A stretch of 64,000 nt of DNA from Gammaproteobacteria bacterium LSUCC0112 (GTDB lineage: Bacteria; Pseudomonadota; Gammaproteobacteria; Pseudomonadales; Pseudohongiellaceae). The position numbers and the translations under genes are program-made. Location: contig SPIB01000002.1 in NCBI GenBank assembly GCA_004535785.1, positions 101,801 to 165,800 on the forward strand, written 5' to 3'. The stretch's first letter is position 1. Each line of letters begins with the position of its first letter. The notes under the pieces were generated by a model. It did no database searches and was not told the origin of the DNA. It saw nothing but the letters and a program-made list of their open reading frames with translations. Shown piece after piece: positions 29,091 to 38,764 of the stretch.

Positions 29091-30257
29091 ATGAATCTAC
29101 ACGAATATCAGGGAAAGCAGCTGTTTGCCGAGTACGGCTTGCCGGTGTCGAAGGGTTACGCGGTGGATACACCCGAAGCCGCAGCTGAGGCCTGTGACAA
29201 GATAGGCGGCGATATGTGGGTCGTAAAGGCTCAGGTACATGCCGGTGGGCGCGGCAAGGCAGGTGGCGTCAAGCTCGTTAAAAATCGCGAAGATGCCAAA
29301 GCATTTGCAGCGAATTGGTTGGGCAAGCGTCTGGTGACTTACCAGACAGACGCCAACGGACAGCCGGTGAATCAGATTCTGGTTGAATCCTGCACCGATA
29401 TTGCCAAAGAACTGTACCTTGGCGCGGTAGTAGATCGATCATCCCGTCGTGTTGTATTCATGGCTTCGACAGAAGGCGGCGTAGAGATTGAAAAAGTAGC
29501 ACACGATACGCCTGAAAAAATTCTGAAAGCCACCGTGGATCCGTTGGTTGGTCCTCAGCCTTATCAGGGGCGTGATCTGGCGTTCCAATTGGGTCTGACT
29601 GGTGATCAGATCAAGCAGTTCACCCAGATTTTTATGGGTCTTGGAAAGCTGTTTGTTGATTACGATCTGGCGTTGCTGGAAATCAATCCGCTGGTTATCA
29701 AAACCGACGGCAATCTGCATTGCCTCGACGCTAAAATAGCGATCGATGGTAACGCGATGTACCGTCAGCCCAAACTCAAGGCTATGCACGATCCATCTCA
29801 GGATGATCCGCGTGAAGCACACGCAGCAAGTTTTGAGCTTAATTATGTTGCGCTGGAAGGCAATATCGGTTGTATGGTCAATGGCGCCGGATTGGCCATG
29901 GGAACCATGGATATCGTCAATCTGCACGGTGGCAAACCTGCCAACTTCCTCGATGTAGGCGGTGGCGCAACCAAGGCGCGTGTTACTGAAGCATTTAAAA
30001 TTATTTTGTCTGATACCAATGTCAAAGCGGTACTGGTCAATATCTTTGGTGGTATCGTTCGTTGCGACATGATTGCAGAAGGCATCATTGGTGCAGTCAA
30101 GGAAGTGGGCGTGCAAGTGCCGGTGGTTGTGCGTCTGGAAGGCAACAATGCTGAACTTGGTGCAAAAGTGCTGGCTGACAGTGGCCTGAATATTATCGCG
30201 GCAACCAGTTTGACCGATGCTGCCCAGCAGGTCGTCAAGGCTGCGGAGGGTAAATAA
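29091..30257 (+). CDS. sucC: Succinyl-CoA synthetase beta subunit
   Basis: ATP-grasp subunit of the enzyme that makes ATP or GTP from succinyl-CoA. The 388-aa product (same length as E. coli) begins [20 protein letters not shown] and contains [19 protein letters not shown] and the C-terminal [17 protein letters not shown]. The stop codon overlaps the sucD start by one base (TAATG), giving translational coupling for equal subunit synthesis. Confidence 0.97.
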   Translation: MNLHEYQGKQLFAEYGLPVSKGYAVDTPEAAAEACDKIGGDMWVVKAQVHAGGRGKAGGVKLVKNREDAKAFAANWLGKRLVTYQTDANGQPVNQILVESCTDIAKELYLGAVVDRSSRRVVFMASTEGGVEIEKVAHDTPEKILKATVDPLVGPQPYQGRDLAFQLGLTGDQIKQFTQIFMGLGKLFVDYDLALLEINPLVIKTDGNLHCLDAKIAIDGNAMYRQPKLKAMHDPSQDDPREAHAASFELNYVALEGNIGCMVNGAGLAMGTMDIVNLHGGKPANFLDVGGGATKARVTEAFKIILSDTNVKAVLVNIFGGIVRCDMIAEGIIGAVKEVGVQVPVVVRLEGNNAELGAKVLADSGLNIIAATSLTDAAQQVVKAAEGK

Positions 30258-31129
30258 TGAGTATTCTGATTAACAAAGACACAAAAGTTATCTGTCAGGG
30301 TTTTACCGGTTCACAAGGTACCTTCCATTCCGAACAGGCGATTGCATATGGCACTCAGATGGTTGGTGGTGTTACACCGGGTAAAGGTGGTACAACACAT
30401 CTTGGACTGCCCGTATTCAACACCGTCCGCGAAGCGGTCGAAGCAACCGGTGCTGATGCCAGTGTGATTTATGTACCTGCGCCGTTCTGCAAAGATTCAA
30501 TTCTTGAAGCAGCCAATGGCGGTATCAAGTTGATTGTCTGCATCACAGAAGGCATTCCGACACTCGATATGCTGGATGCCAAAGTCAAATGTGATGAGCT
30601 GGGTGTGCGCTTGATCGGGCCAAACTGCCCGGGTGTGATAACCCCCGGTGAATGCAAGATCGGCATTATGCCCGGCCATATTCATCTGCCCGGTAAAGTT
30701 GGTATTGTTTCAAGATCTGGCACACTGACTTATGAAGCTGTCAAACAAACCACAGACGCAGGATTTGGTCAGTCAACCTGCGTAGGTATCGGTGGTGATC
30801 CTATTCCTGGTTCAAACTTCATTGATATTCTGAAGATGTTTGAAGCAGATCCTAAAACCGAAGCGATTGTCATGATCGGTGAGATTGGTGGCAGTGCGGA
30901 AGAGGAAGCTGCGGCTTTCATCAAAACAAATGTCACCAAACCTGTTGTCTCGTATATAGCAGGTGTCACTGCCCCGGCTGGCAAACGTATGGGACACGCC
31001 GGAGCGATTATTTCCGGTGGTAAAGGTACTGCAGACGAGAAGTTTGCAGCGCTCCAAGATGCCGGTGTGCGGACAGTCCGCAGCCTGGCAGATATTGGTA
31101 AGGCATTAAAAGAAATAACTGGCTGGTGA
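30257..31129 (+). CDS. sucD: Succinyl-CoA synthetase alpha subunit
   Basis: CoA-binding subunit carrying the phosphorylated histidine. The 290-aa product shows [20 protein letters not shown], the CoA region and [17 protein letters not shown] with H247 as the phospho-histidine (H246 in E. coli). It is the last gene of the sdh-suc block. A GC-rich stem follows 10 bp after the stop (CGCGGGCG/CGCCCGTG, about 31139-31161), without a T-tract. Confidence 0.97.
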   Translation: MSILINKDTKVICQGFTGSQGTFHSEQAIAYGTQMVGGVTPGKGGTTHLGLPVFNTVREAVEATGADASVIYVPAPFCKDSILEAANGGIKLIVCITEGIPTLDMLDAKVKCDELGVRLIGPNCPGVITPGECKIGIMPGHIHLPGKVGIVSRSGTLTYEAVKQTTDAGFGQSTCVGIGGDPIPGSNFIDILKMFEADPKTEAIVMIGEIGGSAEEEAAAFIKTNVTKPVVSYIAGVTAPAGKRMGHAGAIISGGKGTADEKFAALQDAGVRTVRSLADIGKALKEITGW

Positions 31130-31543
31130 TGCACCAGTCGCGGGCGCTAATCGCGCCCGTGACCTGCATCAGTGCGTAAGCCGCATAGAGCAAGGGTTCG
31201 GCGTAAAAAATTCTCCTTCGGGAGGTTCAAAAATTCAAACATCCTGTGTTAGTCTTGGATCGAGAATTCGGCAGGGAGCCTCGAATTTACGCCAAATCGC
31301 TTCATCCGGGCTGCTTTTGTTACCTTACAACTCACGCTGGCTTTATTCGTGTGGAAAGGTAACTTGATGGCTTGATTTGTGCAGAGCTTTGAGCACTCAA
31401 GGATTGTTGTTGTTTTGGGATTTACCTCCGGATTGTTAGTTTGTCCGGCTCCTGTTACTGGCAGGTTATAGGTAATAAAGAAGAAGAGAAGATGTCACAT
31501 CCGGTGTTGCGCCGGGGTGTTTAATAAAATAACAGGATGGCAC
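31130..31543 (+). promoter_or_regulatory. 414-nt non-coding region with inverted repeats before the TonB operon
   Basis: No gene is visible here. After the GC-rich stem behind sucD, GGCGTAAAAAATTC (31200-31213) can pair with GAATTTACGCC (31283-31293), enclosing a small CTCC-TTCG-GGAG hairpin (31213-31224) and a competing stem ATTCG/CGAAT (31266-31270 / 31282-31286). Further on, TTGTCC (31441-31446) lies upstream of A/T-rich sequence, a weak promoter candidate. The region probably carries the promoter and leader of the following six-gene operon. No Fur-box match was convincing. Confidence 0.4.
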
Positions 31544-32335
31544 ATGAAAAACCGTCGAATATTTTCCAAGGTTCTGGTTCCACTCGCGTCGCTGCTGGTG
31601 ATCGGAACGGCCAAAGCTCAGGACGTTGATACCAGCGATCTTGATCGGGCACAAAGCGTAGTTGCCGAGACCACTCAGGTAGCTGCTCAGGCTCAACAGA
31701 ATATTAACCGCCTCTCGAACTCAGCTAGCTCCCTGTTCGAAGAATTCAAACTTGAAAGCGATAACCTCGAAGCATTGTTGGTACTGAATGCCAACTGGCG
31801 TCGACAAATCGCCATTCAGGAACAGGAACTCAATACCATTATTGAGTCTATTGCTGAAGTGCGAAACGTGACTCAAGAGCTTCCATTGCTGATGAATCGC
31901 ATGATTGCAGGTGTCGAGCAATTTATTGAATTGGATATGCCTTTTCATATAGATGCCCGCAGAGCGCGTATCCAGTTTGTGCGTGATGCAATTGATAACC
32001 CGAACGTGTCAACAGCCGAGCGCTTTCGTCAGATTCTGGTGCTGTTCCAGACTGAGAACGCCTACGGCCGTACACACGAAACGTATGCAACTACCTTGAA
32101 CATCGGCGGCGTTGACCGTGACGTGGACGTATTGCGTGTAGGGCGTGTTTCTCTGGTTTTCCAGACCAAAGACCGCAACCTTAGCGGAGCATGGGATGCA
32201 CAGGCGCGCCAGTGGGTGACACTGGACGCTGCTGAGTATCGAAATGCAGTCCGTTCTGCAATCAACGTATCAAGCGGCATGGTTGCACCTGAAATCATTG
32301 ACTTACCAATTGTTGCGCCGGAGTTAGCACAGTGA
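31544..32335 (+). CDS. DUF3450 periplasmic coiled-coil protein
   Basis: The 263-aa product has a signal peptide (cleavage near GTAKA-QD, residue 25) and a long coiled coil (about 30-120), then a compact C-terminal region. It matches the DUF3450 family, almost always encoded as the first gene of TtpC-type TonB2 operons in marine gammaproteobacteria. I chose the ATG at 31544 with CAGGATGG upstream; an in-frame ATG at 31517 would disrupt the signal peptide. The stop overlaps the next start (GTGA). Its role is unknown; a periplasmic partner of the TtpC coiled coil is an inference. Confidence 0.82.
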   Translation: MKNRRIFSKVLVPLASLLVIGTAKAQDVDTSDLDRAQSVVAETTQVAAQAQQNINRLSNSASSLFEEFKLESDNLEALLVLNANWRRQIAIQEQELNTIIESIAEVRNVTQELPLLMNRMIAGVEQFIELDMPFHIDARRARIQFVRDAIDNPNVSTAERFRQILVLFQTENAYGRTHETYATTLNIGGVDRDVDVLRVGRVSLVFQTKDRNLSGAWDAQARQWVTLDAAEYRNAVRSAINVSSGMVAPEIIDLPIVAPELAQ

Positions 32336-33726
32336 AGAAGAACATAATCAAATTAGCAGGCATTTCCTTTACAGGGCTTTTCCTTGCCGTGTCAACACAG
32401 GCCTTTGCACAGCAGCCGGCAGCCAATCTGGCTGAACTTCTTCGTAATGTTGAAGAAAATCGGGTTCTGGAGTCGCAGGATGCGCGTGAGCGTGAACAGC
32501 GCTTCCAGCAACAGGTCAACCAACAACAGCAAATTCTCGAAGAGACCCGCTCCCGGATCACTGAAGAAGAAGCTGAGAACGCTCGTCTGGAAGGTGTTTT
32601 TGATGCCAACCGTCAACTGTTGACCGAGCGTCGCGCGCAGTTGCGCGAAGTCCGGGCCAACCTGAACGAACTGTTGGGTACCATTCAGGGTGTAGCCGGT
32701 GACTTCCGTGGCGTGTTTGAAAACTCGCTAATCAGCGCACAATACCCCGGCCGTAATGAGTTCCTCGACAACTTCATCGCGCGTGTGTCCAGTGACACCG
32801 AGCAGGTGCGTGTTGATGAGATCGAGCGTTTTTGGTTCTACATGCAGCAGGAACTGGTTGAGTCCGGTCGTGTTGTTAAATATCAGGGCACGGTCGGTTT
32901 GCCATCTGGTGAACAGGAAACCCGTACCATCACCCGTATCGGGTCTTTTAATGCCATTGCTAACGGTGACTACCTGTCCTACACCGGCGCTGTTGGCCAT
33001 CTGCAGGTTCTGCCACGTCAGCCCAGCGCTGATGTTGTTGGCCGTGCCGCCGCACTGGAAAATGCCCAGTCTGGCATCCACCGTGTTGGTATCGACCCTA
33101 CTGGCGCCCTGGGCGGCAGCTTGATGGCTAACCTGATCAACTTCCCGACTGCTGCTGAGCAGGTTCGTGATAACTCAGGCACCATCGGATTCGCGATTAT
33201 TGGTCTGGGTATCATCGGTGTACTGGTTGGACTGTTGCGCTCATTCATCCTGACGCTGGTTTCAGCCAAGGTTAGTGCGCAAATCAAGTCTGGCAAAGCC
33301 AATAAGAACAACCCACTGGGTCGTGTATTGCTGGTGGCTGAGTCCAATCCCAATGTGGATACAGAAACACTTGAGCTGAAACTGGGCGAAGCGATTCTGC
33401 AGGAAACGCCTGCGCTAGAAAGCTTACTGACCATGATCAAGATTATCTCCACCATTGCGCCTTTGATGGGGCTGTTGGGAACGGTAACCGGTATGATCCA
33501 GGTATTCCAGCAAATCACCGTGTATGGTGCGGGTGACCCAACAATCATGGCGGGTGGTATCTCCATGGCCTTGATGACAACCGTACTGGGTATCGTTGCG
33601 GCGATTCCTTGCATCCTGATGCACGCATGGGTAAAGAGCAAAAGTGACCGTATTATCCATGTTCTGGAAGAACAGGCCACCGGCATTATCGCCAAGAAAG
33701 CAGAAGCTTCTGGCAAGCAGGCATAA
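32332..33726 (+). CDS. TtpC-like MotA/TolQ/ExbB protein with periplasmic coiled coil
   Basis: The 464-aa product has a signal peptide (AFA-QQ, residue 26), a charged coiled coil (about 45-130), a periplasmic domain and a C-terminal ExbB/TolQ-type channel domain with three membrane helices (IGFAIIGLGIIGVLVGLL, IISTIAPLMGLLGTVTGMI, MALMTTVLGIVAAIPCILM). This architecture is that of TtpC, the extra protein needed by the TonB2 system of Vibrio species. It starts with GTG overlapping the previous stop. It probably modulates or extends the ExbB2-ExbD2 motor across the periplasm. Confidence 0.87.
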   Translation: MKKNIIKLAGISFTGLFLAVSTQAFAQQPAANLAELLRNVEENRVLESQDAREREQRFQQQVNQQQQILEETRSRITEEEAENARLEGVFDANRQLLTERRAQLREVRANLNELLGTIQGVAGDFRGVFENSLISAQYPGRNEFLDNFIARVSSDTEQVRVDEIERFWFYMQQELVESGRVVKYQGTVGLPSGEQETRTITRIGSFNAIANGDYLSYTGAVGHLQVLPRQPSADVVGRAAALENAQSGIHRVGIDPTGALGGSLMANLINFPTAAEQVRDNSGTIGFAIIGLGIIGVLVGLLRSFILTLVSAKVSAQIKSGKANKNNPLGRVLLVAESNPNVDTETLELKLGEAILQETPALESLLTMIKIISTIAPLMGLLGTVTGMIQVFQQITVYGAGDPTIMAGGISMALMTTVLGIVAAIPCILMHAWVKSKSDRIIHVLEEQATGIIAKKAEASGKQA

Positions 33727-33735
33727 GGGGGTTTC

Positions 33736-34257
33736 ATGTACTTTGCACTGCTCGATGGTTATGAAGCGATTGGAGACTTCATGGCAAGAGGCGGGAATGT
33801 GTTGTGGATTATCGCACTCCTGCTTCTGGTGAAATGGTCTCTTATTTTCGAGCGGATCTGGTTCCTGCATTCTACTCACGCCAAGAGGGTCAAACAGACC
33901 CTCGCAGTGTGGGCGGGCCGGTCCGAGACCCGTTCATGGCGTGCACAACAGATACGTAACATGATGATTTCAGAGGCTTCGCTGGATCTGAAATCAACCT
34001 TGCCGTTGATTGAAGCGCTGGTGGTGATCTGTCCCTTGCTTGGACTTCTGGGTACCGTAACAGGCATGATTGAAGTGTTTTATGTGATGGCTTTGACCGG
34101 TGGTGGTGATGCCAAGTCAATGGCGGGTGGTGTCTCAAAGGCAACAATTCCGACAATGGCGGGCATGGTAGGCGCACTTTCCGGCATTTTTGCCTATAAC
34201 TGGCTGAAACACCGTATTGATCGTGACCTGGAACTGCTCGAAGACCACATGGCCTAA
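33736..34257 (+). CDS. exbB: ExbB/TolQ proton channel subunit (ExbB2-like)
   Basis: A 173-aa inner-membrane protein with three predicted helices and the MotA/TolQ/ExbB signature LPLIEALVVICPLLGLLGTVTGMIEVFYVM followed by AGGVSKATIPTMAGMVGALSGI. It forms the pentameric stator that uses the proton gradient. It is shorter than E. coli ExbB, as is usual for the TonB2 type. The gap to the ttpC-like gene is 9 bp. Confidence 0.9.
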   Translation: MYFALLDGYEAIGDFMARGGNVLWIIALLLLVKWSLIFERIWFLHSTHAKRVKQTLAVWAGRSETRSWRAQQIRNMMISEASLDLKSTLPLIEALVVICPLLGLLGTVTGMIEVFYVMALTGGGDAKSMAGGVSKATIPTMAGMVGALSGIFAYNWLKHRIDRDLELLEDHMA

Positions 34258-34289
34258 GTCAATTTTGAAGATTCTGAAAAGGCATAATA

Positions 34290-34697
34290 ATGAAAACAGG
34301 TTTAATGAAGAAACGCGGGGACGATGTAGCAGGGGAGATCGACCTAACCCCAATGCTGGATGTTGTCTTCATCCTGCTGATCTTCTTTATCGTCACCTCA
34401 GTGTTTGTCACAGAGGCCGGTATTGATGTATCCAAGCCGGAAGCATCAACTGCGGAAGCCCGTTCCAAGGACCTGATCCTGATTGCGGTCAGTGGTGATG
34501 GTCAAATCTGGATCGACGGCGAGCAAGTCGATCCCCGTTTTATCCGCTCTCGTTTTGAACGACGTCTGGCTGAAACCCCGAATGCATCCGTTGTTATTCA
34601 GGGCGACAGAGCCGCACAAAACGAGCATGTCATGACCATTCTTCGCGCAGCACGTGATGCAAATATCGCCGCTGTGTCGATTTCAACGGAGAACTGA
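34290..34697 (+). CDS. exbD: ExbD/TolR proton channel subunit (ExbD2-like)
   Basis: A 135-aa protein with one membrane helix containing the proton-carrying aspartate D24 (DLTPMLDVVFILLIFFIV) and a periplasmic domain (VVIQGDRAAQNEHVMTILRAA). It works as a dimer inside the ExbB pentamer. It is followed by tonB after 2 bp. Confidence 0.92.
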   Translation: MKTGLMKKRGDDVAGEIDLTPMLDVVFILLIFFIVTSVFVTEAGIDVSKPEASTAEARSKDLILIAVSGDGQIWIDGEQVDPRFIRSRFERRLAETPNASVVIQGDRAAQNEHVMTILRAARDANIAAVSISTEN

Positions 34698-34699
34698 AC

Positions 34700-35308
34700 A
34701 TGATTTTCATTCGATGGGTGATCTCTGTAGGGCTAGCAGCAGCGGTAACAATTGGTCTGTTTTACTTCATGCAAGCGCTGATCGCAACGGGCGGTGAATT
34801 GGAAGAGCGTCTCAATGTGATTCGTATTGTTGACGCGACCATGCCCGAAATTGTGATGGAAGTGGTACGTGAAGTCGAACGTCCTGAAGAGATTGAACAG
34901 CTTGAGCAACCGCCGCCCGATGTGCCTGACCGCAACATCAACATGGACGGCGATAACAACCTCAATATCAGCCGAGAAGTTGTTAATGTCGACCTCGATC
35001 TGAATATTGGTGCTGCAGGCTTGGGTGCTACCGACGGTGAAATGTTACCGTTGGTGAATATTCAACCCACCTACCCGACGCGCGCAGCGCAGCGTGGTAT
35101 CGAGGGTTGGGCGCAGGTATCGTTCACTGTGACTGAAACTGGCGGCGTGCGTGACGTGTTTGTGGTCGATGCTGAGCCTCAAGGCATGTTTGATCAGGCC
35201 TCAATACGTGCCGCAGAACGTTTCCGTTTTCAACCACGTGTTGTGAATGGCCAGCCGGTTGAAGTACCCAATGTTCAATATGTATTCCGTTTCCAGTTGG
35301 AGGAGTGA
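34700..35308 (+). CDS. tonB: TonB family energy transducer (TonB2-like)
   Basis: Transmits ExbB/ExbD energy to outer-membrane receptors. The 202-aa protein has an N-terminal anchor (about 8-30), a short Glu/Pro linker (REVERPEEIEQLEQPPPDVPD) and the C-terminal TonB fold (PTYPTRAAQRGIEGWAQVSF, ending RFQPRVVNGQPVEVPNVQYV). The linker is much shorter than in TonB1, which fits the need for a TtpC-like extension. No receptor gene is present in the window. Confidence 0.9.
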   Translation: MIFIRWVISVGLAAAVTIGLFYFMQALIATGGELEERLNVIRIVDATMPEIVMEVVREVERPEEIEQLEQPPPDVPDRNINMDGDNNLNISREVVNVDLDLNIGAAGLGATDGEMLPLVNIQPTYPTRAAQRGIEGWAQVSFTVTETGGVRDVFVVDAEPQGMFDQASIRAAERFRFQPRVVNGQPVEVPNVQYVFRFQLEE

Positions 35309-35311
35309 TCA

Positions 35312-36679
35312 ATGGCGACTTCACATTTGAAACTTAGAAAGATTGTGATGGCGGGTATGCTGGCAGCTTCTGCGGTTGTGTTGCAAGCAATAGTGTCGGA
35401 GCCGGTCTACGCACAACAGTCAGGTCAGAGTGAGCAGTCAGGGCAGCGTCAACCGCCACCCACGCGTAGCTCGGACACGTTGAGCGATCGTGTATACCGT
35501 GCGATTGCTGAAATCCAGGAGATGATGACGCCTGAGGATACAACCGAACAGCCTGATCTGGTGGGTGCAAAGCGTGCGCTGGATGCGTTGAACGAGCGTT
35601 ATGACTCGCTGAATGATTTTGAAAAATCAACGCTGATGAACTTTTACACGAACTATTATCTGGCAACAGATGATATTCCTAACGCAATGGCCACCTTTGA
35701 GAAGATTTTGCTAATTGAAAATCTTCGTGAAGAGCAACGTTTGCGAGCGCTGTTGAGCCTGGGCCAGTTGTACGCCTCAGAAGAACGCTACGACGAAGCA
35801 ATTACCACGTTGGGTCAGTGGCGTGATCTGTCTGTTGATGAAAATGCAACGGTATTCCAGATTCTGGCCTTGGCTTATTACAACAAGCAAGACTACCGGC
35901 AAGCCATTCCCCATTTGATCAGTCATATGGATATGCTGCGCGCCGAAGGCCGCGAGTTGGGTAAGAACATTTATGGCCTTCTGAACCTGATGTATATCGA
36001 GCTTGAAGACTATAACAGTGCTTATGATGTAACCAAGACGATGGTTGGTTTGTTTGATGAAGCATCGGACTGGCGCAACCTGGCTGCGATTTATGGTTAT
36101 TTGGATGACGATGCCAAACGTGTTCAGACTTTGGAGCTGACTTACCGTAAGGGGTATTTCGCAAACGAGGGCGATTACTTGAACCTCGCGCAATCATTGG
36201 CGGGTATGGACGCACCGGCTCGTGGCATCAAGATTCTTGAAGACGGCATGGAAAAAGGTGTTGTGGAAGAAAACGATGCCAATTTGCGACGCTTAACGCA
36301 GATGTACATCATGGCAAGTGAATTTCAGGGTGCGCTGGAGCCAGCAAAACGTTTGTCAGAGTTGGCCAATGATGGTGAAGCCTGGGACTACCTTGGGTAC
36401 GTTTATCTGATGAACCGCGACTATGCCAATGCAGCAACTGCTATGCAGACTGCGCTGGAGCGTGGCGGTCTTGAAAACCGTGGCGAAGTTCAACTGTCTC
36501 TGGCGCGTGCCTTGGTTGAGCTGGATCGATTTGATGAAGCACTGGCAGCGGCCGAAAGTGCTCGTGCCTCAGGACAAAATAATGCTGCGCAATTTGTGAC
36601 ATTTGTTCGAAGCTCCAAAGATCGCCACGAGGCATTGCAAAAGCGTAAACAGGAATCGATTCAGTATTATCGCTCCTGA
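35312..36679 (+). CDS. Exported TPR-repeat protein of the TonB2-type operon
   Basis: The 455-aa product has a signal peptide (VVLQAIVSEPVYA-QQ, about residue 28) and a series of tetratricopeptide repeats from about 60 to 450 (for example ALLSLGQLYASEERYDEAIT, YDEAL-type FDEALAAAESARASG near the end). TPR proteins commonly close these operons. It follows tonB by 3 bp. A periplasmic scaffold for the energised complex or receptors is inferred. Two hairpins follow; the second has a T-tract. Confidence 0.85.
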   Translation: MATSHLKLRKIVMAGMLAASAVVLQAIVSEPVYAQQSGQSEQSGQRQPPPTRSSDTLSDRVYRAIAEIQEMMTPEDTTEQPDLVGAKRALDALNERYDSLNDFEKSTLMNFYTNYYLATDDIPNAMATFEKILLIENLREEQRLRALLSLGQLYASEERYDEAITTLGQWRDLSVDENATVFQILALAYYNKQDYRQAIPHLISHMDMLRAEGRELGKNIYGLLNLMYIELEDYNSAYDVTKTMVGLFDEASDWRNLAAIYGYLDDDAKRVQTLELTYRKGYFANEGDYLNLAQSLAGMDAPARGIKILEDGMEKGVVEENDANLRRLTQMYIMASEFQGALEPAKRLSELANDGEAWDYLGYVYLMNRDYANAATAMQTALERGGLENRGEVQLSLARALVELDRFDEALAAAESARASGQNNAAQFVTFVRSSKDRHEALQKRKQESIQYYRS

Positions 36680-36699
36680 TAGTTGAATGATGTGTCCGG

Positions 36700-36726
36700 C
36701 TTGAAAAAGCCGGTACACGTCCCCAT
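36700..36726 (+). promoter_or_regulatory. Sigma-32-type heat-shock promoter of htpG
   Basis: CTTGAA (36700-36705) and CCCCAT (36721-36726) with a 15-bp spacer match the sigma-32 consensus CTTGAA...CCCCAT. It lies 74 bp before htpG, a classic heat-shock gene. The -35 box sits in a 7-bp hairpin CCGGCTT-GAAA-AAGCCGG (36697-36714). Confidence 0.8.
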
Positions 36727-36731
36727 AAAAG

Positions 36732-36763
36732 CCCGGTAACCGAAAGGTTAATCGGGTTTTTTT
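36732..36763 (+). terminator. Terminator of the TonB-type operon, overlapping the htpG start region
   Basis: CCCGGTAACC-GAAA-GGTTAATCGGG (36732-36756) forms a stem of about 10 bp with one bulged A and a GAAA tetraloop, followed by seven T's (36757-36763). It would stop transcripts coming from the TPR gene. The htpG transcript predicted from the heat-shock promoter begins inside the 5' arm (about 36733-36736), so it would lack part of the stem. Confidence 0.75.
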
Positions 36764-36799
36764 ATGCATTTGCCAGAACTATATGCAGGGGTTATTTGT

Positions 36800-38713
36800 A
36801 TGACAACAGACATTAAAAAGGAAACCAGAGGGTTTGAAACTGAGGCCAAGCAGCTGCTGCAATTGATGATTCACTCGCTGTACAGCAACAAGGAAGTATT
36901 CCTGCGTGAATTGATTTCAAATGCGTCCGATGCGGCAGATAAGTTGCGTTTTGAGGCGCTGTCAAAACCGGAGCTGTTCGAGAATGACGCGGAATTGAAC
37001 GTTCTGATCAATTTTGACAAAGACGCTGGCACCATCACCATTTCTGACAATGGAATCGGCATGACACGTGATGAAGTGATCAGCAATCTGGGAACGATAG
37101 CGCGCTCCGGCACCGCGCAATTTCTCAATAATTTAAGTGGTGATCAGAAAAAAGATTCGCAACTGATTGGCCAGTTTGGGGTTGGCTTTTACTCCGCCTT
37201 TATTGTGGCATCAGAAGTAGAAGTGCTGACAAGAAAGGCAGGTGAGGATGCGGCGAATGCTGTGCATTGGGTGTCGCAAGGAGAGGCTGACTACACTGTA
37301 GAAACGGTTGAAAAAGCCAGCCGGGGAACCACCGTCATTTTAAAACTGCGGCCAGAGAATCTAGAATTTGCTGATGCATTCCGGCTACGACAGATTGTTA
37401 AAAAGTACGCCGACCATATTGCCATACCTGTCTTGCTTCCGAAGCAGGATTTTTCCAAGGATGCTGATGGCGATACATCGGACTCAGCGCCTGAGTTTGA
37501 ATCAGTTAACTCAGCAAAAGCACTGTGGACTCGCCCACGCTCGGATGTAAAGGAAGACGAATACATCGAGTTTTACAAACACATTTCTCACGACTATGAA
37601 AAACCATTGAACTGGAGCCACAACAAAGTTGAAGGCAAACTCGAATACACCAGTTTGTTATATGTGCCGGGTCGCGCACCGTTTGATTTGTGGAACCGTG
37701 ATGGTGTGCGTGGTTTGAAGCTGTATGTTCAACGCGTGTTTATCATGGATCAGGCTGAACAGTTTTTGCCGTTGTATCTGCGCTTTATAAAGGGTGTTGT
37801 TGATTCCAATGATATTTCATTAAACGTTTCTCGTGAGATTCTTCAGAAAGATCCCGCTGTTGACTCAATGCGTAGTGCGTTGACCAAACGAGCATTGGAT
37901 ATGCTGGGCAAGCTCAAATCGGATGATAAAGAGAAATACAGCAAATTCTGGACTGAATTTGGTCAGGTGTTAAAAGAAGGTCCAGGCGAAGATTTTTCCA
38001 ACCGGGAAACAATCGCCAAGTTGCTGATGTTCGCCAGTACACATGAATCCAGTCAAGGTCAGGATCAGACGCTGGAGGACTATGTCTCCCGAATGAAACC
38101 TGAGCAGAGCAAGATTTTTTATCTGATTGCTGACTCTGCCAAAGCGGCTCGCAATAGTCCGCATCTGGAGATTTTCCGCAAAAAAGGTATTGAAGTGTTG
38201 TTGTTGTCAGATCGTATTGATGAGTGGCTGATGAGCCATCTGCATGAATTTGATGGCAAGTCCTTGCAGGACATCACTCGCGGTGAGCTCGATCTTGGCG
38301 GACTGGATGATGAAGCCGAGAAAGTTGAACAAGAGAAACGCGAGCAATCCATGAAGCCTTTGCTTGATCGTGTTAAAACGAGCTTGGGCGATCGCATTAA
38401 AGAGGCGCGTGTCAGTCACCGCTTGACCGACTCACCGGCGTGTCTGGCACTGGACGAAGATGATATGGGCGCGCAAATGCGCCGCATTATGCAGGCATCC
38501 GGTCAATCCGTGCCTGAGACCAAACCCATCTTTGAACTGAACCCGACACATCCGCTGATCAACAAACTTGAGCACGAGCCGGATGAAGAGCGTTTTGGCG
38601 ACTTGATTTCTTTGTTGTTTGATCAGGCAAGTCTTGCTGAAGGGCATGAATTGGAAGACCCCGCCCGATTCAGCCGACAACTCAACAAACTGTTGCTCGA
38701 GTTGTGCGACTGA
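36800..38713 (+). CDS. htpG: Molecular chaperone HtpG (bacterial Hsp90)
   Basis: A dimeric ATP-dependent chaperone of 637 aa (E. coli 624). Family motifs are [57 protein letters not shown] (ATP lid) and [21 protein letters not shown] with SRE in the middle domain. I chose the ATG at 36800 ([19 protein letters not shown]) after AGGGGT; an in-frame ATG at 36764 starts in the terminator T-tract. Regulation by sigma-32 is predicted. It converges on argS. Confidence 0.95.
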   Translation: MTTDIKKETRGFETEAKQLLQLMIHSLYSNKEVFLRELISNASDAADKLRFEALSKPELFENDAELNVLINFDKDAGTITISDNGIGMTRDEVISNLGTIARSGTAQFLNNLSGDQKKDSQLIGQFGVGFYSAFIVASEVEVLTRKAGEDAANAVHWVSQGEADYTVETVEKASRGTTVILKLRPENLEFADAFRLRQIVKKYADHIAIPVLLPKQDFSKDADGDTSDSAPEFESVNSAKALWTRPRSDVKEDEYIEFYKHISHDYEKPLNWSHNKVEGKLEYTSLLYVPGRAPFDLWNRDGVRGLKLYVQRVFIMDQAEQFLPLYLRFIKGVVDSNDISLNVSREILQKDPAVDSMRSALTKRALDMLGKLKSDDKEKYSKFWTEFGQVLKEGPGEDFSNRETIAKLLMFASTHESSQGQDQTLEDYVSRMKPEQSKIFYLIADSAKAARNSPHLEIFRKKGIEVLLLSDRIDEWLMSHLHEFDGKSLQDITRGELDLGGLDDEAEKVEQEKREQSMKPLLDRVKTSLGDRIKEARVSHRLTDSPACLALDEDDMGAQMRRIMQASGQSVPETKPIFELNPTHPLINKLEHEPDEERFGDLISLLFDQASLAEGHELEDPARFSRQLNKLLLELCD

Positions 38714-38732
38714 TATCAGACTGAACGAAATC

Positions 38733-38764
38733 CGAGCCGCTGTTACATGCGTTGCAGCGGCTCG
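38733..38764. other. Hairpin between convergent htpG and argS
   Basis: CGAGCCGCTG (38733-38742) pairs perfectly with CAGCGGCTCG (38755-38764); the right arm lies in the last codons of argS. No T-tract follows on either strand. It may terminate or protect both transcripts. Confidence 0.5.

Noticed and set aside
29439..30116. Antisense frame of 225 codons within sucC
   Set aside because: It lies wholly inside a conserved gene and has no recognisable domain.
31139..31161. Stem after sucD as an intrinsic terminator
   Set aside because: The stem is GC rich but no T-tract follows; it is only mentioned with sucD.
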